Made by a program: the position numbers and the translations under genes. 38,049 nt of DNA, taken from NCBI GenBank assembly GCA_020073395.1, contig JAIQFF010000033.1, forward strand, positions 1 through 38,049, given 5' to 3'. This document shows, piece after piece, positions 1 to 8,551 of this stretch. Under the pieces are notes generated by a model that was not told the origin of the DNA, ran no database searches, and saw only the letters and a program-made list of their open reading frames with translations. Every line of letters starts with the position of its first letter. Position 1 is the first letter of the stretch. The DNA is from Terriglobia bacterium. Its GTDB lineage: Bacteria; Acidobacteriota; Terriglobia; Terriglobales; Acidobacteriaceae.

Positions 1-60
1 AGCGGTACGGAAAGATTTTGCAGGCATAATTTTACATAATTTCCTATTTGCCGACCAGGA

Positions 61-1080
61 CTAAGCCGCTGGTGCGGCGGACGATGAACTTTTTAGCGAC
101 ATCAGAAGGAAAACAATGAGAATGAAACCAATGATGCCCAGCGACCAACTGATCGGGAACTTGCCGCCGAAAGCTTCATTCAGCCAGGCCATCTTCAGGC
201 CCACGAACACGAGAATTGTTCCAAGCGCGTATTTGAGAAGGTGGAATTTCTGCGCTACACCGGCCAGAAGGAAGTAGAGCGCGCGCATTCCCAGAATTGC
301 GAAAACGTTCGAAGTGAATACGATCAATGGCTCGCTGGTGATGGCAAAGATCGCCGGCACAGAGTCCACGGCAAATATGATGTCGGACACTTCAATGAAT
401 ACCAGGGCCACCAGCAAGGGCGTCGCGTGCAGCTTTCCCACAACGCGGCGAAAGAAGTTTTGGTCGTCGACCTGCGATGTGACCGGAAGAAGCCTGCGCA
501 GCAGACGGATAACCAGGTTCGCCTCTGGGTCAATCGGCTTTACGGGCGCGAACAGGATCTTCGTTCCCGTCGCTATCAGCAATACCCCAAAGAAGATGAC
601 TACCGCCTTGTATTGCAGAAGCACCGCACCAAGAGCGATAAAGATCACACGGAACACCAATGCGCCCAAGATGCCGAAGAACAGAATGCGATGCTGGTAC
701 TTCGCGGGAATGGCAAAGAATTGAAAGATCACGACGAAAACAAAGATGTTGTCCAGGGCGAGTGATTTCTCGATGAGAAAGCCAGTCAAGAACTCCAGAG
801 TGGTTTGCCAGGCGAGGCTCCCGTCGATCGCGCCTGGGTTACCGCCCAGGCGTGAATCGAGCGGGAACTTCCACAGGCAATAGCCGTACAGAAGTGCGGC
901 AAATCCGAGTGCGATGGCGGTCCAAACAGCACTCCACGTAAGGGCCTCGCTCGTCGAAACTTCGTGCGCGCGCCGGTGGAAGACCCCAAGGTCCAGCGCC
1001 AACATACCTAGTACAAATAGCGTGAAGGCGGCATAGAACCACCAGTACTCCACGAGAGGGAACAGTGATATTGCTGTCAT
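61..1080 (-). CDS. TerC family integral membrane protein
   Basis: Polytopic inner-membrane protein of about 339 residues, the usual length for the TerC/Alx family, which is linked to metal-ion (notably manganese) homeostasis and tellurite resistance. Hydrophobic segments run throughout. Two family signatures with acidic residues inside membrane helices are visible: the LALDNIFVFVVIF stretch and the EVSDIIFAVDSVPAIFAIT stretch. The ATG at 1080 is preferred because GGAGG lies about 11 bases upstream; a GTG at 1098 in the same frame would overlap that Shine-Dalgarno sequence. It is the last gene of a minus-strand group of envelope proteins, 162 bases after the M50 protease. I looked for a yybP-ykoY-type manganese riboswitch in the upstream gap and did not recognise one. 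The family is secure; the transported ion is not. Confidence 0.9.
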   Translation of the reverse strand: MTAISLFPLVEYWWFYAAFTLFVLGMLALDLGVFHRRAHEVSTSEALTWSAVWTAIALGFAALLYGYCLWKFPLDSRLGGNPGAIDGSLAWQTTLEFLTGFLIEKSLALDNIFVFVVIFQFFAIPAKYQHRILFFGILGALVFRVIFIALGAVLLQYKAVVIFFGVLLIATGTKILFAPVKPIDPEANLVIRLLRRLLPVTSQVDDQNFFRRVVGKLHATPLLVALVFIEVSDIIFAVDSVPAIFAITSEPLIVFTSNVFAILGMRALYFLLAGVAQKFHLLKYALGTILVFVGLKMAWLNEAFGGKFPISWSLGIIGFILIVFLLMSLKSSSSAAPAA

Positions 1081-1242
1081 GTTTGTTGCTGCCTCCACTC
1101 AATTCCTGGTTCTATTGCCGCGCCACCATGCCTTATGAGCGCGGAAGAGAAGCACCTCACCCGTCCTATCCTGCGCGTATCGCGCTGAATCTCGATGAAG
1201 CAGAGGCCGACGTTTGTCGCCGGCCCCGCCTGCACCAGTGGT

Positions 1243-2385
1243 CTAGCTCGTTGCACGTCCGGATAGAGTCAGAGGGTCAGCGTTGACGTGGCCGGATCTG
1301 TTCTTCTTGGCTTCCGACAACGCCGCGTGCACCATCATGTATTCGGTCATGTTTTCCAGCGTGATGAGTCCGACCAGCCGTCCGTTTTCGACGATGGGTA
1401 CGGTTGCAGCCTGGGTATCATGCAAGCGCGTGAAGACCGAGTGCAAAGGTTCCATTGGCGAGGCAACGGGGAAATCCTCACGCATGGCCTCTCGCACGCT
1501 CGCATGGGCTTCGCCACCAGCTAAGGTAGCGATCATGTCCGAGCGCAGGAGCATGCCGACGACCCGGCCTTGATCTACCACCGGAAAGTCCTGTTGCCAG
1601 CCGTTCAGGATGAGCTTCACGGCCTGTGATAGCTCATCCCGCGGAGACAGGGTACGGAACTCCGGTATCATCGCGTCCTTTGCGGAAACGGATCCCAGCA
1701 CCGACTTCGTCTCCGTCATGGCTGCCTCCTGTGCCGCGCCGATCCAGACGAAGAAAGCGATGAACACCAGGAACGGATTCGTGAACAGACCGAGAAATCC
1801 TAATACGAAGGCCAGTCCCTGGCCGACACTGGCTGCGATCCGCGTGGCCCTGGCGTATTCCATCCGCTTCGCCAGGAGCGCCCTGAGAACCCGACCTCCG
1901 TCCATGGGGAAGGCCGGGATCATGTTGAAGCCCACCAGAAACAGATTGGCGAACATCACCCGCTCGAGGAACGCCCCGTGGGTTAGCCCGATCTGCTGTA
2001 CCGGTTGAAAATGGCCGGTCAGGAACAGGTACGCCGCCAGCAGGGCTGCGATCACAACATTGACCGCTGGTCCAGCCAGTGCCACCCAGAGTTCCTGGTT
2101 CGGTTTGTCCGGCATGCGCTCCAGGCGGGCCAGGCCCCCGATGGGCAGCAGCGTGATGTCCTTTGTTGCAATGCCAAACGTGCGCGCTGTTAAGGCGTGA
2201 CCATATTCGTGCAGAACCACACACAGAAAGAGTGCGAGTATGAAAGCTACGCCTGTTAGTGTCGGGATCAAACTCTGGTACTGCATCCAGTGAGTGAGCG
2301 CAATCCAGCCCAGTAAAAGGACAAACGTAGCGTGCATGTAAACCGCAATTCCAGCGAAGGTTCCGATCTTCCAAGACCATTTCAT
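1243..2385 (-). CDS. M50 (site-2 protease-like) membrane metalloprotease with two CBS domains
   Basis: Intramembrane zinc protease of the M50B/SpoIVFB type, 380 residues. The zinc site HEYGH is at residues 59-63 in a membrane segment, and the third ligand motif PMDGGR (Asp162) is near 160-165. After about six hydrophobic segments come two CBS domains, roughly residues 237-290 and 300-355, which in this family usually bind adenine nucleotides and gate activity. Members cleave membrane-bound regulatory proteins; the substrate here is unknown. It lies downstream of the BON-domain gene with a hairpin in the 69-base gap, so read-through expression is possible. The C-terminal tail of about 25 residues is polar and not conserved-looking. 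Confidence 0.93.
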   Translation of the reverse strand: MKWSWKIGTFAGIAVYMHATFVLLLGWIALTHWMQYQSLIPTLTGVAFILALFLCVVLHEYGHALTARTFGIATKDITLLPIGGLARLERMPDKPNQELWVALAGPAVNVVIAALLAAYLFLTGHFQPVQQIGLTHGAFLERVMFANLFLVGFNMIPAFPMDGGRVLRALLAKRMEYARATRIAASVGQGLAFVLGFLGLFTNPFLVFIAFFVWIGAAQEAAMTETKSVLGSVSAKDAMIPEFRTLSPRDELSQAVKLILNGWQQDFPVVDQGRVVGMLLRSDMIATLAGGEAHASVREAMREDFPVASPMEPLHSVFTRLHDTQAATVPIVENGRLVGLITLENMTEYMMVHAALSEAKKNRSGHVNADPLTLSGRATS

Positions 2386-2420
2386 TGTTGTAACCTCCTG
2401 TGAGTTAGGGATCAGCGAAA

Positions 2421-2444
2421 GGCCCCGCCTTCTCCGGCAGGGCC
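2421..2444 (-). terminator. Hairpin between BON gene and M50 gene
   Basis: Nine-base-pair stem (ggccccgcc / ggcagggcc, one G-T wobble) with a six-base loop, just after the BON gene's stop codon on the minus strand. Only three T residues follow, so it is a weak or partial terminator, or an mRNA-stabilising structure. Confidence 0.4.
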
Positions 2445-2454
2445 TCGGTTCGGA

Positions 2455-3204
2455 CTAACGGTTCATCTCCGACGCAACCACGATGTTGTTCTTTACGCTG
2501 AACACCCCTGGGACTGAGCTGGCCTGCGTATAGGCCACCTGCTTGTCCAGTTTGCTCGTGACAACACCATGAAGTTCGACATTGCCGTTTTCCACCACAA
2601 TGCGAATCGGTGCTTGCGGATCGATGGCATACTTCTGCAGCGCAGAGTTGCCATAGATCGAGCGGGCCAGCGCGATACGCAGACGGTCATCGTTGATCGA
2701 GGTGGGCGCCACTTCGATCTCATCGATAACGTCCTTCACTCCGGGCGTGGTCTCCACGATGGCAATGGCTGAGTCGCGGTCCGGGTAGTCCCGTACCTTG
2801 CCTGCCACCGTTGCAACTCCGTTCTCGACACTCAAGGTCAGATTGTTGAAGACAATCCCATACCCGATTCGGTCGTAGCGCAGTTTGTCCGAGAGCTGAT
2901 CGCGCAGGATCTCATCGTGAACGCTGCTGGCGACCTCGATGCGGTTGCGGACTCCATCCGCGTTCTGGATTTTGCGCACCCGCTTCTCGGCATCTACCTT
3001 GTCGATGTACAGTTCCACATTCCCGGTCAAGGTCACGATGCCGTCTTCCACCGTGGCCGTGACCCCTTTGAATTTGTCGCGTTTGCCCAGTTCCTCTGAC
3101 GCTTTGGCCCGAATCTGCTGGTCGTAGCGACCTTCACTTTTTTGTTGAGCGCTGACCGGTAGGGCCAGCGCTAGCAGCAACATCCACATCGCAATCGATT
3201 TCAT
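2455..3204 (-). CDS. Secreted BON-domain protein (OsmY-like)
   Basis: Predicted periplasmic protein of 249 residues. It begins with a clear Sec signal peptide (MKSIAMWMLLLALALPVSAQ) and then carries three consecutive BON-type repeats, each with the alternating pattern 'V...G.VTLTG.V'. BON domains are thought to bind phospholipid membranes and occur in osmotic-shock proteins such as OsmY. The start at 3204 is chosen because the signal peptide begins there and AGAGGAAT lies just upstream; the frame stays open for another 66 codons upstream without looking like protein. It lies between the fasciclin gene upstream and the M50 protease downstream, in a likely envelope-stress group. Confidence 0.85.
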   Translation of the reverse strand: MKSIAMWMLLLALALPVSAQQKSEGRYDQQIRAKASEELGKRDKFKGVTATVEDGIVTLTGNVELYIDKVDAEKRVRKIQNADGVRNRIEVASSVHDEILRDQLSDKLRYDRIGYGIVFNNLTLSVENGVATVAGKVRDYPDRDSAIAIVETTPGVKDVIDEIEVAPTSINDDRLRIALARSIYGNSALQKYAIDPQAPIRIVVENGNVELHGVVTSKLDKQVAYTQASSVPGVFSVKNNIVVASEMNR

Positions 3205-3248
3205 GTTCGTATTCCTCTCTTTTTTCGATTTTGGGAACTCAAAAGTGC

Positions 3249-3277
3249 GGGTGAGTGCGGTTCCGGCACACTCACCC
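3249..3277 (-). terminator. Rho-independent-like terminator after fasciclin-helical gene
   Basis: Perfect nine-base-pair stem GGGTGAGTG/CACTCACCC with an 11-base loop. On the minus strand it is followed by GCACTTTTGAG. It sits 20 bases past the stop of the fasciclin gene and before the BON gene, so it may terminate or attenuate read-through between the two. Confidence 0.55.
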
Positions 3278-3296
3278 TGGTTACGGATGGACGCGA

Positions 3297-4241
3297 TTAC
3301 CGCGCCACCGGCTCCTCCGCGAGCTCGCTCAAACGCATGCGCGCTTCGTGATAGTCGATGATCGTGTCCACGTCCCTGTACAGCTTGTCTGAACTCTCCC
3401 AAATCCCGTGCAGGTTGTCCGTGTACTCGGTCTTGGAGATGCTTTTACGGTCCTCATTCACCCAGGTGATCGCCTTCTCTACACGCTGGGCTAGGTCCTC
3501 AAGATGTGGCCGCGCAGCTGCGATGGCCTTCTCCTGGAACAACGTGGCCTTGGGCTTCATACCCTCCAACTCAGCGAGCATCTTGCCCATTTCGTTGATG
3601 TGCTCCTTCATGACGCCGAGTTTGTCCGTATGCGTCTGCCAGCTCAGCTGTCGGTTACGCCGCTTTGATTCCAGCACCGCCGCGTCGCGCCGCGTTTCGA
3701 TGGCCTTGCTTTCGAACTGAGCGAGCATGTCGTCAATCTTCGAGACATGCGAGACTTCGCCCATCGGGGGCACAATGACGCGGTCAATGACGTGAATCAG
3801 GCCATTCGAGGCCGCAACGTCCGTCTTCGTAACTTTGGCATCGTTCACCCGCACTACATTCTTGAGAACGCTGATCCGTACTTCCTGCCCGTTCACAGTC
3901 TTGGCTGAAGTGAGCTTCACCACATCGCCGGAGGTCACGCGTCCGGGTACGACGTGGTAGGTCAGGATCGAACGAAGCTGCTCCTTGTTTTCCGGCTTCA
4001 ACAATACTTCCAGCGTTCCGGGAGGCAAATTGTTGAATGCTTGATCGGTCGGCGCGAAGACCGTAAAAGGTCCCGATCCCTTCAGGGTGTCAACCAGGTC
4101 CGCGGCCTTCAGGGCCGTGGCCAGGGTGTTGAACGTTCCGGCTTGGACCGCGGTATCAACGATGTCCTGCCGAGTGTGACTGGCGAATGCGCTGATGCTC
4201 ATCAGCACGGTCGCCACGACTGCCATATAAACTCTCTTCAT
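3297..4241 (-). CDS. Secreted fasciclin-domain protein with long helical C-terminal extension
   Basis: Exported protein of 314 residues. A signal peptide ([20 protein letters not shown]) is followed by one fasciclin (FAS1) domain, about residues 22-158, with the [11 protein letters not shown] and ILTYHVVPG signatures. FAS1 domains mediate adhesion or matrix contacts. The remaining 155 or so residues are rich in Lys, Glu, Arg and Ala and predicted mostly helical, with no family I recognise. The start at 4241 follows AGAGGAGAAATTCC, an excellent Shine-Dalgarno. The FAS1 part is a close paralogue of the shorter protein at 10647-11135, which ends right after the domain. The C-terminal helical region is therefore an added module. 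Confidence 0.85.
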   Translation of the reverse strand: MKRVYMAVVATVLMSISAFASHTRQDIVDTAVQAGTFNTLATALKAADLVDTLKGSGPFTVFAPTDQAFNNLPPGTLEVLLKPENKEQLRSILTYHVVPGRVTSGDVVKLTSAKTVNGQEVRISVLKNVVRVNDAKVTKTDVAASNGLIHVIDRVIVPPMGEVSHVSKIDDMLAQFESKAIETRRDAAVLESKRRNRQLSWQTHTDKLGVMKEHINEMGKMLAELEGMKPKATLFQEKAIAAARPHLEDLAQRVEKAITWVNEDRKSISKTEYTDNLHGIWESSDKLYRDVDTIIDYHEARMRLSELAEEPVAR

Positions 4242-4412
4242 GGAATTTCTCCTCTTTTGAATTTGGGCGCCTCGCCCATCAACGATTGCGAGTATCGCCG
4301 CTAGCACCGCGGCCGAAAATTCCACGCGGGTAGCAAGCGGCTACGACTTTGGTCGTAGACGCTTTTCCGCGGGTCGTGCCGTCTAAACAAACGTGTAAGG
4401 AGGGTGACAGCT

Positions 4413-4985
4413 ATGAACCTGATGACAGTAGGCGCAGTTCTCCTGATGTTGATGGTCCCTGCGGAACTTGCCTTGGCTGATTCAACAACTCGGCCACCGT
4501 TGCGGACGGTCGAAAGCGTGGATCTCAGCCGCTATATCGGTACCTGGTACGAAATCGCGCGCTACCCAAACCGTTTTCAGCGCGATTGCCAGTCCGATAC
4601 AACAGCGGAGTACACGCTTCGCAAGGACGGCAAAGTTCAGGTGGTGAACTCGTGCCGTCAGAAGAGCGGAAAGACGAAGACGGCGCGCGGTACGGCCAAA
4701 GTTGCGGATAAGACGACGAACGCCAAGCTGAGGGTGACCTTCTTTTGGCCGTTCTACGGCGACTACTGGGTCATCGGGCTCAGCCCCGATTATCGCTACG
4801 CCATTGTTGGTGAACCGAACCGGAAATATCTTTGGATCTTGAGCCGTACGCCGGGCATGGACGAGAGGACCTTCGCCGAGGTTTTGGAACAAATTCGGAA
4901 GGCAGGCTACGATCCTGACAAGCTGATCAAGACACCCCAGTCGCCAAGTGCTGGTCAACCCGCAACTGACTCACTTTGGCACTAA
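4413..4985 (+). CDS. Lipocalin family protein (Blc-like)
   Basis: Bacterial lipocalin of 190 residues related to Blc/apolipoprotein D, which bind fatty acids or lysophospholipids in the envelope. A signal peptide covers about the first 23 residues, ending ...LALA. The lipocalin signature GTWYEIARYPNRFQ follows near residues 43-56, and the C-terminal YLWILSRTP motif is conserved. Unlike E. coli Blc there is no lipobox cysteine, so it is probably soluble in the periplasm. ATG 4413 is chosen over GTG 4404 because AAGGAGGG ends eight bases before it. Its 3' end overlaps the convergent NarL-type regulator gene by 15 bases. Confidence 0.88.
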   Translation: MNLMTVGAVLLMLMVPAELALADSTTRPPLRTVESVDLSRYIGTWYEIARYPNRFQRDCQSDTTAEYTLRKDGKVQVVNSCRQKSGKTKTARGTAKVADKTTNAKLRVTFFWPFYGDYWVIGLSPDYRYAIVGEPNRKYLWILSRTPGMDERTFAEVLEQIRKAGYDPDKLIKTPQSPSAGQPATDSLWH

Positions 4986-5651
4986 ACCGTGCTCAATGGC
5001 AAACAGGGCCAGTTCGAGGCGATTCGACATCCCAACCTTGTTGAAGATGTTAGTCAGATGGCGTTTTACCGTTTCCTCGGTGATGGAAAGTGAAGCGGCG
5101 ATGTCGCGATTCATGCATCCTTGCGTTATGAATGAAATGACCTCGGTTTCGCGGGCGGTTAGGCCAAAGCGATTCTGCCATTGGGAAGCTTGGGGGGTCG
5201 CCACGGCTAACTGTTGCACGACCTGCACCACGTTAGAGACGCTTTGACTCTCGATCCAGTATTGCCCTCTCATGACGGCGTCGAGAGCCGGCACCAGTTC
5301 CGCTACTCTCTTTTTCAACACCACTCCGCGCGCTCCCAGTTGTAACGCCTCCAAGATCTGCTTGGCACTGATGGCAGAGCACAGCAGGACAGTTCGAACT
5401 TCCGAGCCAGCAGTGGTGATCACGCGCAGCGCCTCCAACCCGGGAAGGTTGGGCATCAGCAGGTCCAAAAGCAGGATGTCAGGGTCGGTTTCCTTGACGA
5501 GTTCGGCCGCCATCTTCCCATCCTCAGCTTCACCCACAACCCGGAACCCGCCCGAGACATCGAGGACGGATCGCACTGCTTGGCGCACGATGGGATCGTC
5601 ATCGGCGATCAAGACCGTAACCACGGCCGGCTTGACGGTTGTACGCTTCAT
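4971..5651 (-). CDS. NarL/LuxR-family DNA-binding response regulator
   Basis: Two-domain response regulator of 226 residues. The N-terminal receiver domain (about 11-130) has the acidic pocket ADDD and the phospho-acceptor Asp63 in LLDLLMP. The C-terminal LuxR-type helix-turn-helix (about 165-222) carries the LTARETEV and ETVKRHLTNIFNKVG signatures. It is the transcriptional output of the phosphorelay encoded just upstream; its start overlaps the Hpt gene stop by four bases (ATGA), which indicates translational coupling. Target genes cannot be read from the sequence. Confidence 0.93.
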   Translation of the reverse strand: MKRTTVKPAVVTVLIADDDPIVRQAVRSVLDVSGGFRVVGEAEDGKMAAELVKETDPDILLLDLLMPNLPGLEALRVITTAGSEVRTVLLCSAISAKQILEALQLGARGVVLKKRVAELVPALDAVMRGQYWIESQSVSNVVQVVQQLAVATPQASQWQNRFGLTARETEVISFITQGCMNRDIAASLSITEETVKRHLTNIFNKVGMSNRLELALFAIEHGLVPK

Positions 5652-6004
5652 GAACCGCGTCTCTCCGGTTCTCCGCTCGACGCTTGGGTTTCTTCCAGCA
5701 GCATTCCTAGGCGCTCAACTAGCCCGACCGTCGCCGCGACGTCTGGTGTTGGACCGTCAAGCAGCAAAGCCTCAATCTCTGCGGCGCAGGAAGACGCTTC
5801 ATTGAATCCAAACATCCCAAGCGAACCCGCAAGCCGGTGGGCTGCCGACAGAGCCCTCTCCCAGGAAAGCTGGTCGGGGGTGCCTGAACGCAAGTTTTCG
5901 GAGAAGCTTTCCAGCGTCGCCAGCCGTCCCAGCGCCTCAGGCCTGCTGTTGAGCCAGACTTTTTCCAGCACTGAGCGAACTTCGTCACTCTTTTGCGGAG
6001 CCAT
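5648..6004 (-). CDS. Hpt-domain phosphotransfer protein
   Basis: Small helical protein of about 118 residues with the histidine-phosphotransfer signature AHRLAGSLGMFGF, in which the His is the expected phosphoryl acceptor. Standalone Hpt proteins shuttle phosphate between receiver domains. ATG 6004 (MAPQKSDE) is chosen because GGAAAGGA lies about 10 bases upstream; alternative in-frame starts are ATG 6016 and a start at 6079. The chosen start overlaps the preceding receiver gene by 20 bases and the stop overlaps the NarL regulator, so four proteins appear to be made from one transcript. Confidence 0.82.
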   Translation of the reverse strand: MAPQKSDEVRSVLEKVWLNSRPEALGRLATLESFSENLRSGTPDQLSWERALSAAHRLAGSLGMFGFNEASSCAAEIEALLLDGPTPDVAATVGLVERLGMLLEETQASSGEPERRGS

Positions 6005-6398
6005 CGTGGCCCACATCCTTTCCGGCTGCACCCCAGCCGAGTAACTCGCAAACCTGATCGGGCAATTGCATCGGATCAAAAGGCTTAACGAGTACTCCTA
6101 CCGCCCCTTTGCTCACGAGTTCTTGCCTTTTCGCCTGCACCTTCGCCGTCAGCATGATTACCGGAATCGAGGCTGTTTCGGGCAGCAGCTTGAGCTGGAA
6201 GAGGGTCTGTTGTCCATCCAGGTCGGGCATCATCAGGTCCAGAATGATGGCGTCCGGCCTTGCCTGTTGCGCCAGGTCCACCCCGGCCTTCCCCGAATCG
6301 GCCAGCATGACCGTGAAGCCGCCCACCAGCTCCAAGCTGGTCTTCGCTACTTCTCGAACATCGCGGTCATCATCGATCACAAGCACGGTTTTCGGCAT
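5985..6398 (-). CDS. CheY-like single-domain response regulator
   Basis: Stand-alone receiver domain of 137 residues. It has the acidic pocket at residues 9-11, phospho-acceptor Asp54 in IILDLMMPD, the conserved Thr of VIMLTAK and the Lys of VLVKPFDP. There is no output domain, so it probably passes phosphate to the Hpt protein encoded downstream. It starts 17 bases after the histidine kinase stop codon and overlaps the Hpt gene. The ATG at 6398 begins the typical receiver N-terminus (MPKTVLVIDDD); the open frame further upstream overlaps the kinase gene. Confidence 0.92.
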   Translation of the reverse strand: MPKTVLVIDDDRDVREVAKTSLELVGGFTVMLADSGKAGVDLAQQARPDAIILDLMMPDLDGQQTLFQLKLLPETASIPVIMLTAKVQAKRQELVSKGAVGVLVKPFDPMQLPDQVCELLGWGAAGKDVGHDGSAKE

Positions 6399-6415
6399 CG
6401 TGGATCCAGAACGGT

Positions 6416-8191
6416 TCAGTTTGCGGCGACTGCCTCGGCTTCGGCAAGCGGCAACTGCACATAGAATGTGCTGCCCCGGCGGAGTTCGCTCTCCGCCCAG
6501 ACGCGGCCGCCATGTTGCTCCACGATACTCCGGCAAATCGCCAGCCCCAACCCGGTGCCCCCCTTTTCACGCGCGTCGGAAGCGTCCACTTGCTCGAACC
6601 GCTCGAAAATTCTTTCCAGCTTGTCCTTCGGGATGCCCCGGCCTTCATCCCTAACCCGAAAGATCACGCTGCTGCCGCTTCGCTCGGCAGCAAACTCGAT
6701 CCGACCGCCGCGCCGCGAGAACTTGATCGCATTCCCGAGCAGGTTGACGAATGCCTGCACCATTCGCTCCCGATCAGCTCTAATTGACGCTTGGCAGGGA
6801 GAAATCGCGATCGTTATGCCTTCGCCTTCGGCAACCAAATGTACGGATTCGACGGATTGCTTCATGAGATCAGCGATGTCGCACGTCTGCTTGTCCATCG
6901 CGATTCGCCCCGATTCGATGCGCTGCAGATCGAGAATGTCATCCACCAGACGGCTCAAGCGGTCAGCGTTGGTAAGGGCGATGTGCGCCATTTCACCAGC
7001 TTTCGGAGGCAGCGCGCCCGTGACGCCGCGCGCCAAAAGTCCGAGCGCACCTTTGATGGACGTGAGGGGAGTCCTCAATTCGTGGCTGACAATCGACACG
7101 AACTCGTCCTTCATCTTTCGCATGGCATGCTGCTCACTGAGATCAGCCGAGATCATCAGGTACCCGGCCAGGTCATTGCCTCCACCGCCTAATGCTGTCA
7201 CCGCGAGCAACACCGGGAACCGGGTGCCATCTTTTCGAACATAGCTACACTCGAATTCGTCCGCCACGCCATATCTGGCTTTGGTGACTAGAGCCTGGTA
7301 GTCGCCCGGTACGGGCATGCCCATCGCCCGTGTCAATTGCTCACCGCGGGATTGCAACTCGCTAGTGTCGTGCACGCTTGAAACATTGCTTCCAATCAAC
7401 TCTGCGCCCTTGTATTGAAGCCACTTTTCCGCTGCGGCGTTGACGGTCTGGATCACACCGGCTGTGTCGGTCGAAATCATACTGTAGGCGGCACTGTTCA
7501 GGATGGTGCGCTGAATCCGTTCCGCATTTTGCAGGGCAACGTGATCCTTTTCGCTCTGCCGGTTGAGTCGGTAGATTACGATCGAAGCAGCGAGCAGCAG
7601 TGCGATACCGAGCAGGCAGGTCAGGCCGACCGCGAGAATCGTGCTACGTGCTCGCTCCCTTGACTCCCGCTCTCGGTCGAGCAGATCGTTGCGTTCTTCG
7701 TTTTGCACGACCGCGATCTGCTGTCTTATCTCATCGCTGAGCCGCTTGCCCCGATCCGACTGCACGATGCGAACCGCGGCGTCAAAACCGCCTTCTGTCC
7801 GTGCTTGCACCAGCTCCTTCATCACATCGAGCCGCGCTTGGATGACGGGTTCGAGTTCCTGCACCTGGCGGGATCGGTCTCGATCAGGAGCAAGGTCGTG
7901 CCGAAGAACTTGCATGGTGACGTCCAACTGGGCCAGTGCATCGTCGTAAGGCCTCAGATAGTCGGCCTTACCGCTTAACGCATAACCCCGGCAATTGGAC
8001 TCGGCATCGTCCAGAAGCACGTGCAGAGCCGTAAGATCCTCGATCAGTTTGTGGGCCTGGACCAGGCGCTGATTGGCGGCAATCAACTCTTGGGTGCTAC
8101 GGTAGGACAACCAACTGACAGCCCCCAACGCCACCAGGCCGACGGAGGAGGCCGCCATTATCCAGAGGCGGATTCTGCCACCCATGAGCAT
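6416..8191 (-). CDS. Membrane sensor histidine kinase (CHASE3-PAS-HisKA-HATPase)
   Basis: Inner-membrane hybrid-less sensor kinase of 591 residues. TM1 is at about 9-29 and TM2 at about 184-207. They flank a periplasmic four-helix CHASE3-like domain containing the ESNCRGYALSG motif. A PAS domain spans about 220-350, followed by HisKA with the H-box SHELRTPLTSIKG (His370 the autophosphorylation site). The ATPase domain has an N-box (NLLGNAIKFS), G1 (RDEGRGIP) and G2 (GGTGLGLAI). It heads a four-gene minus-strand unit with a receiver, an Hpt and a NarL regulator, which together can form a complete phosphorelay. The ligand sensed by CHASE3 is unknown. Confidence 0.95.
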   Translation of the reverse strand: MLMGGRIRLWIMAASSVGLVALGAVSWLSYRSTQELIAANQRLVQAHKLIEDLTALHVLLDDAESNCRGYALSGKADYLRPYDDALAQLDVTMQVLRHDLAPDRDRSRQVQELEPVIQARLDVMKELVQARTEGGFDAAVRIVQSDRGKRLSDEIRQQIAVVQNEERNDLLDRERESRERARSTILAVGLTCLLGIALLLAASIVIYRLNRQSEKDHVALQNAERIQRTILNSAAYSMISTDTAGVIQTVNAAAEKWLQYKGAELIGSNVSSVHDTSELQSRGEQLTRAMGMPVPGDYQALVTKARYGVADEFECSYVRKDGTRFPVLLAVTALGGGGNDLAGYLMISADLSEQHAMRKMKDEFVSIVSHELRTPLTSIKGALGLLARGVTGALPPKAGEMAHIALTNADRLSRLVDDILDLQRIESGRIAMDKQTCDIADLMKQSVESVHLVAEGEGITIAISPCQASIRADRERMVQAFVNLLGNAIKFSRRGGRIEFAAERSGSSVIFRVRDEGRGIPKDKLERIFERFEQVDASDAREKGGTGLGLAICRSIVEQHGGRVWAESELRRGSTFYVQLPLAEAEAVAAN

Positions 8192-8236
8192 GATCTTAAT
8201 CGCAGAAAGGCAGAGTCGCGGCTTTTTCCTTCGAAT

Positions 8237-8551
8237 TCAGAGAACGAACCGAAGTCTCGCGCTCATCCAAGGCTCGGTTCTCTCGTATAGATAACACCCT
8301 CCGACCGCCAGCGCGGCCGCCAGCCCCACGAGAAGCATAGAAGTATAGTCGCGGTTGGAGGCGTACGCCCCAATCAGGATGCTGGCCAGCAGGGCTGGCA
8401 TGCGCGCCAGGCCAGTCAAGATTACAAACTCAGTCACGGTCATGCGGGACAAACCTAGGGCGTAACACATCGCGTCCTTCGGTGTACCGGGAATTAGGTA
8501 GGAGTGCGATACAACAAGAGTCGTAGATCCACCTAAGAACGGCTCCGCGCA
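8237..8551 (-). pseudogene. 5'-truncated remnant of VTT/DedA (TVP38/TMEM64-type) membrane protein
   Basis: The minus-strand frame ending at 8237 encodes a C-terminal piece of a VTT-domain membrane protein. The diagnostic stretch SYLIPGTPKDAMCYALGLS is followed by two hydrophobic helices and the end of the protein. The frame can be followed upstream past the ATG at 8470 to about 8551, where a TAG stop (8554-8552) blocks it. No start codon lies before the conserved motif, and the first two thirds of the family's domain are missing. This is therefore a decayed gene rather than a real 77-residue protein. It lies upstream of the sensor kinase gene. Confidence 0.6.

Noticed and set aside
241..765. 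Long plus-strand open frame of 174 codons
   Set aside because: It lies entirely opposite the TerC gene, and its composition is that of an antisense shadow with no motifs.
1081..1242. Possible yybP-ykoY manganese riboswitch upstream of the TerC gene
   Set aside because: The gap does not show the conserved loop sequences of that riboswitch.
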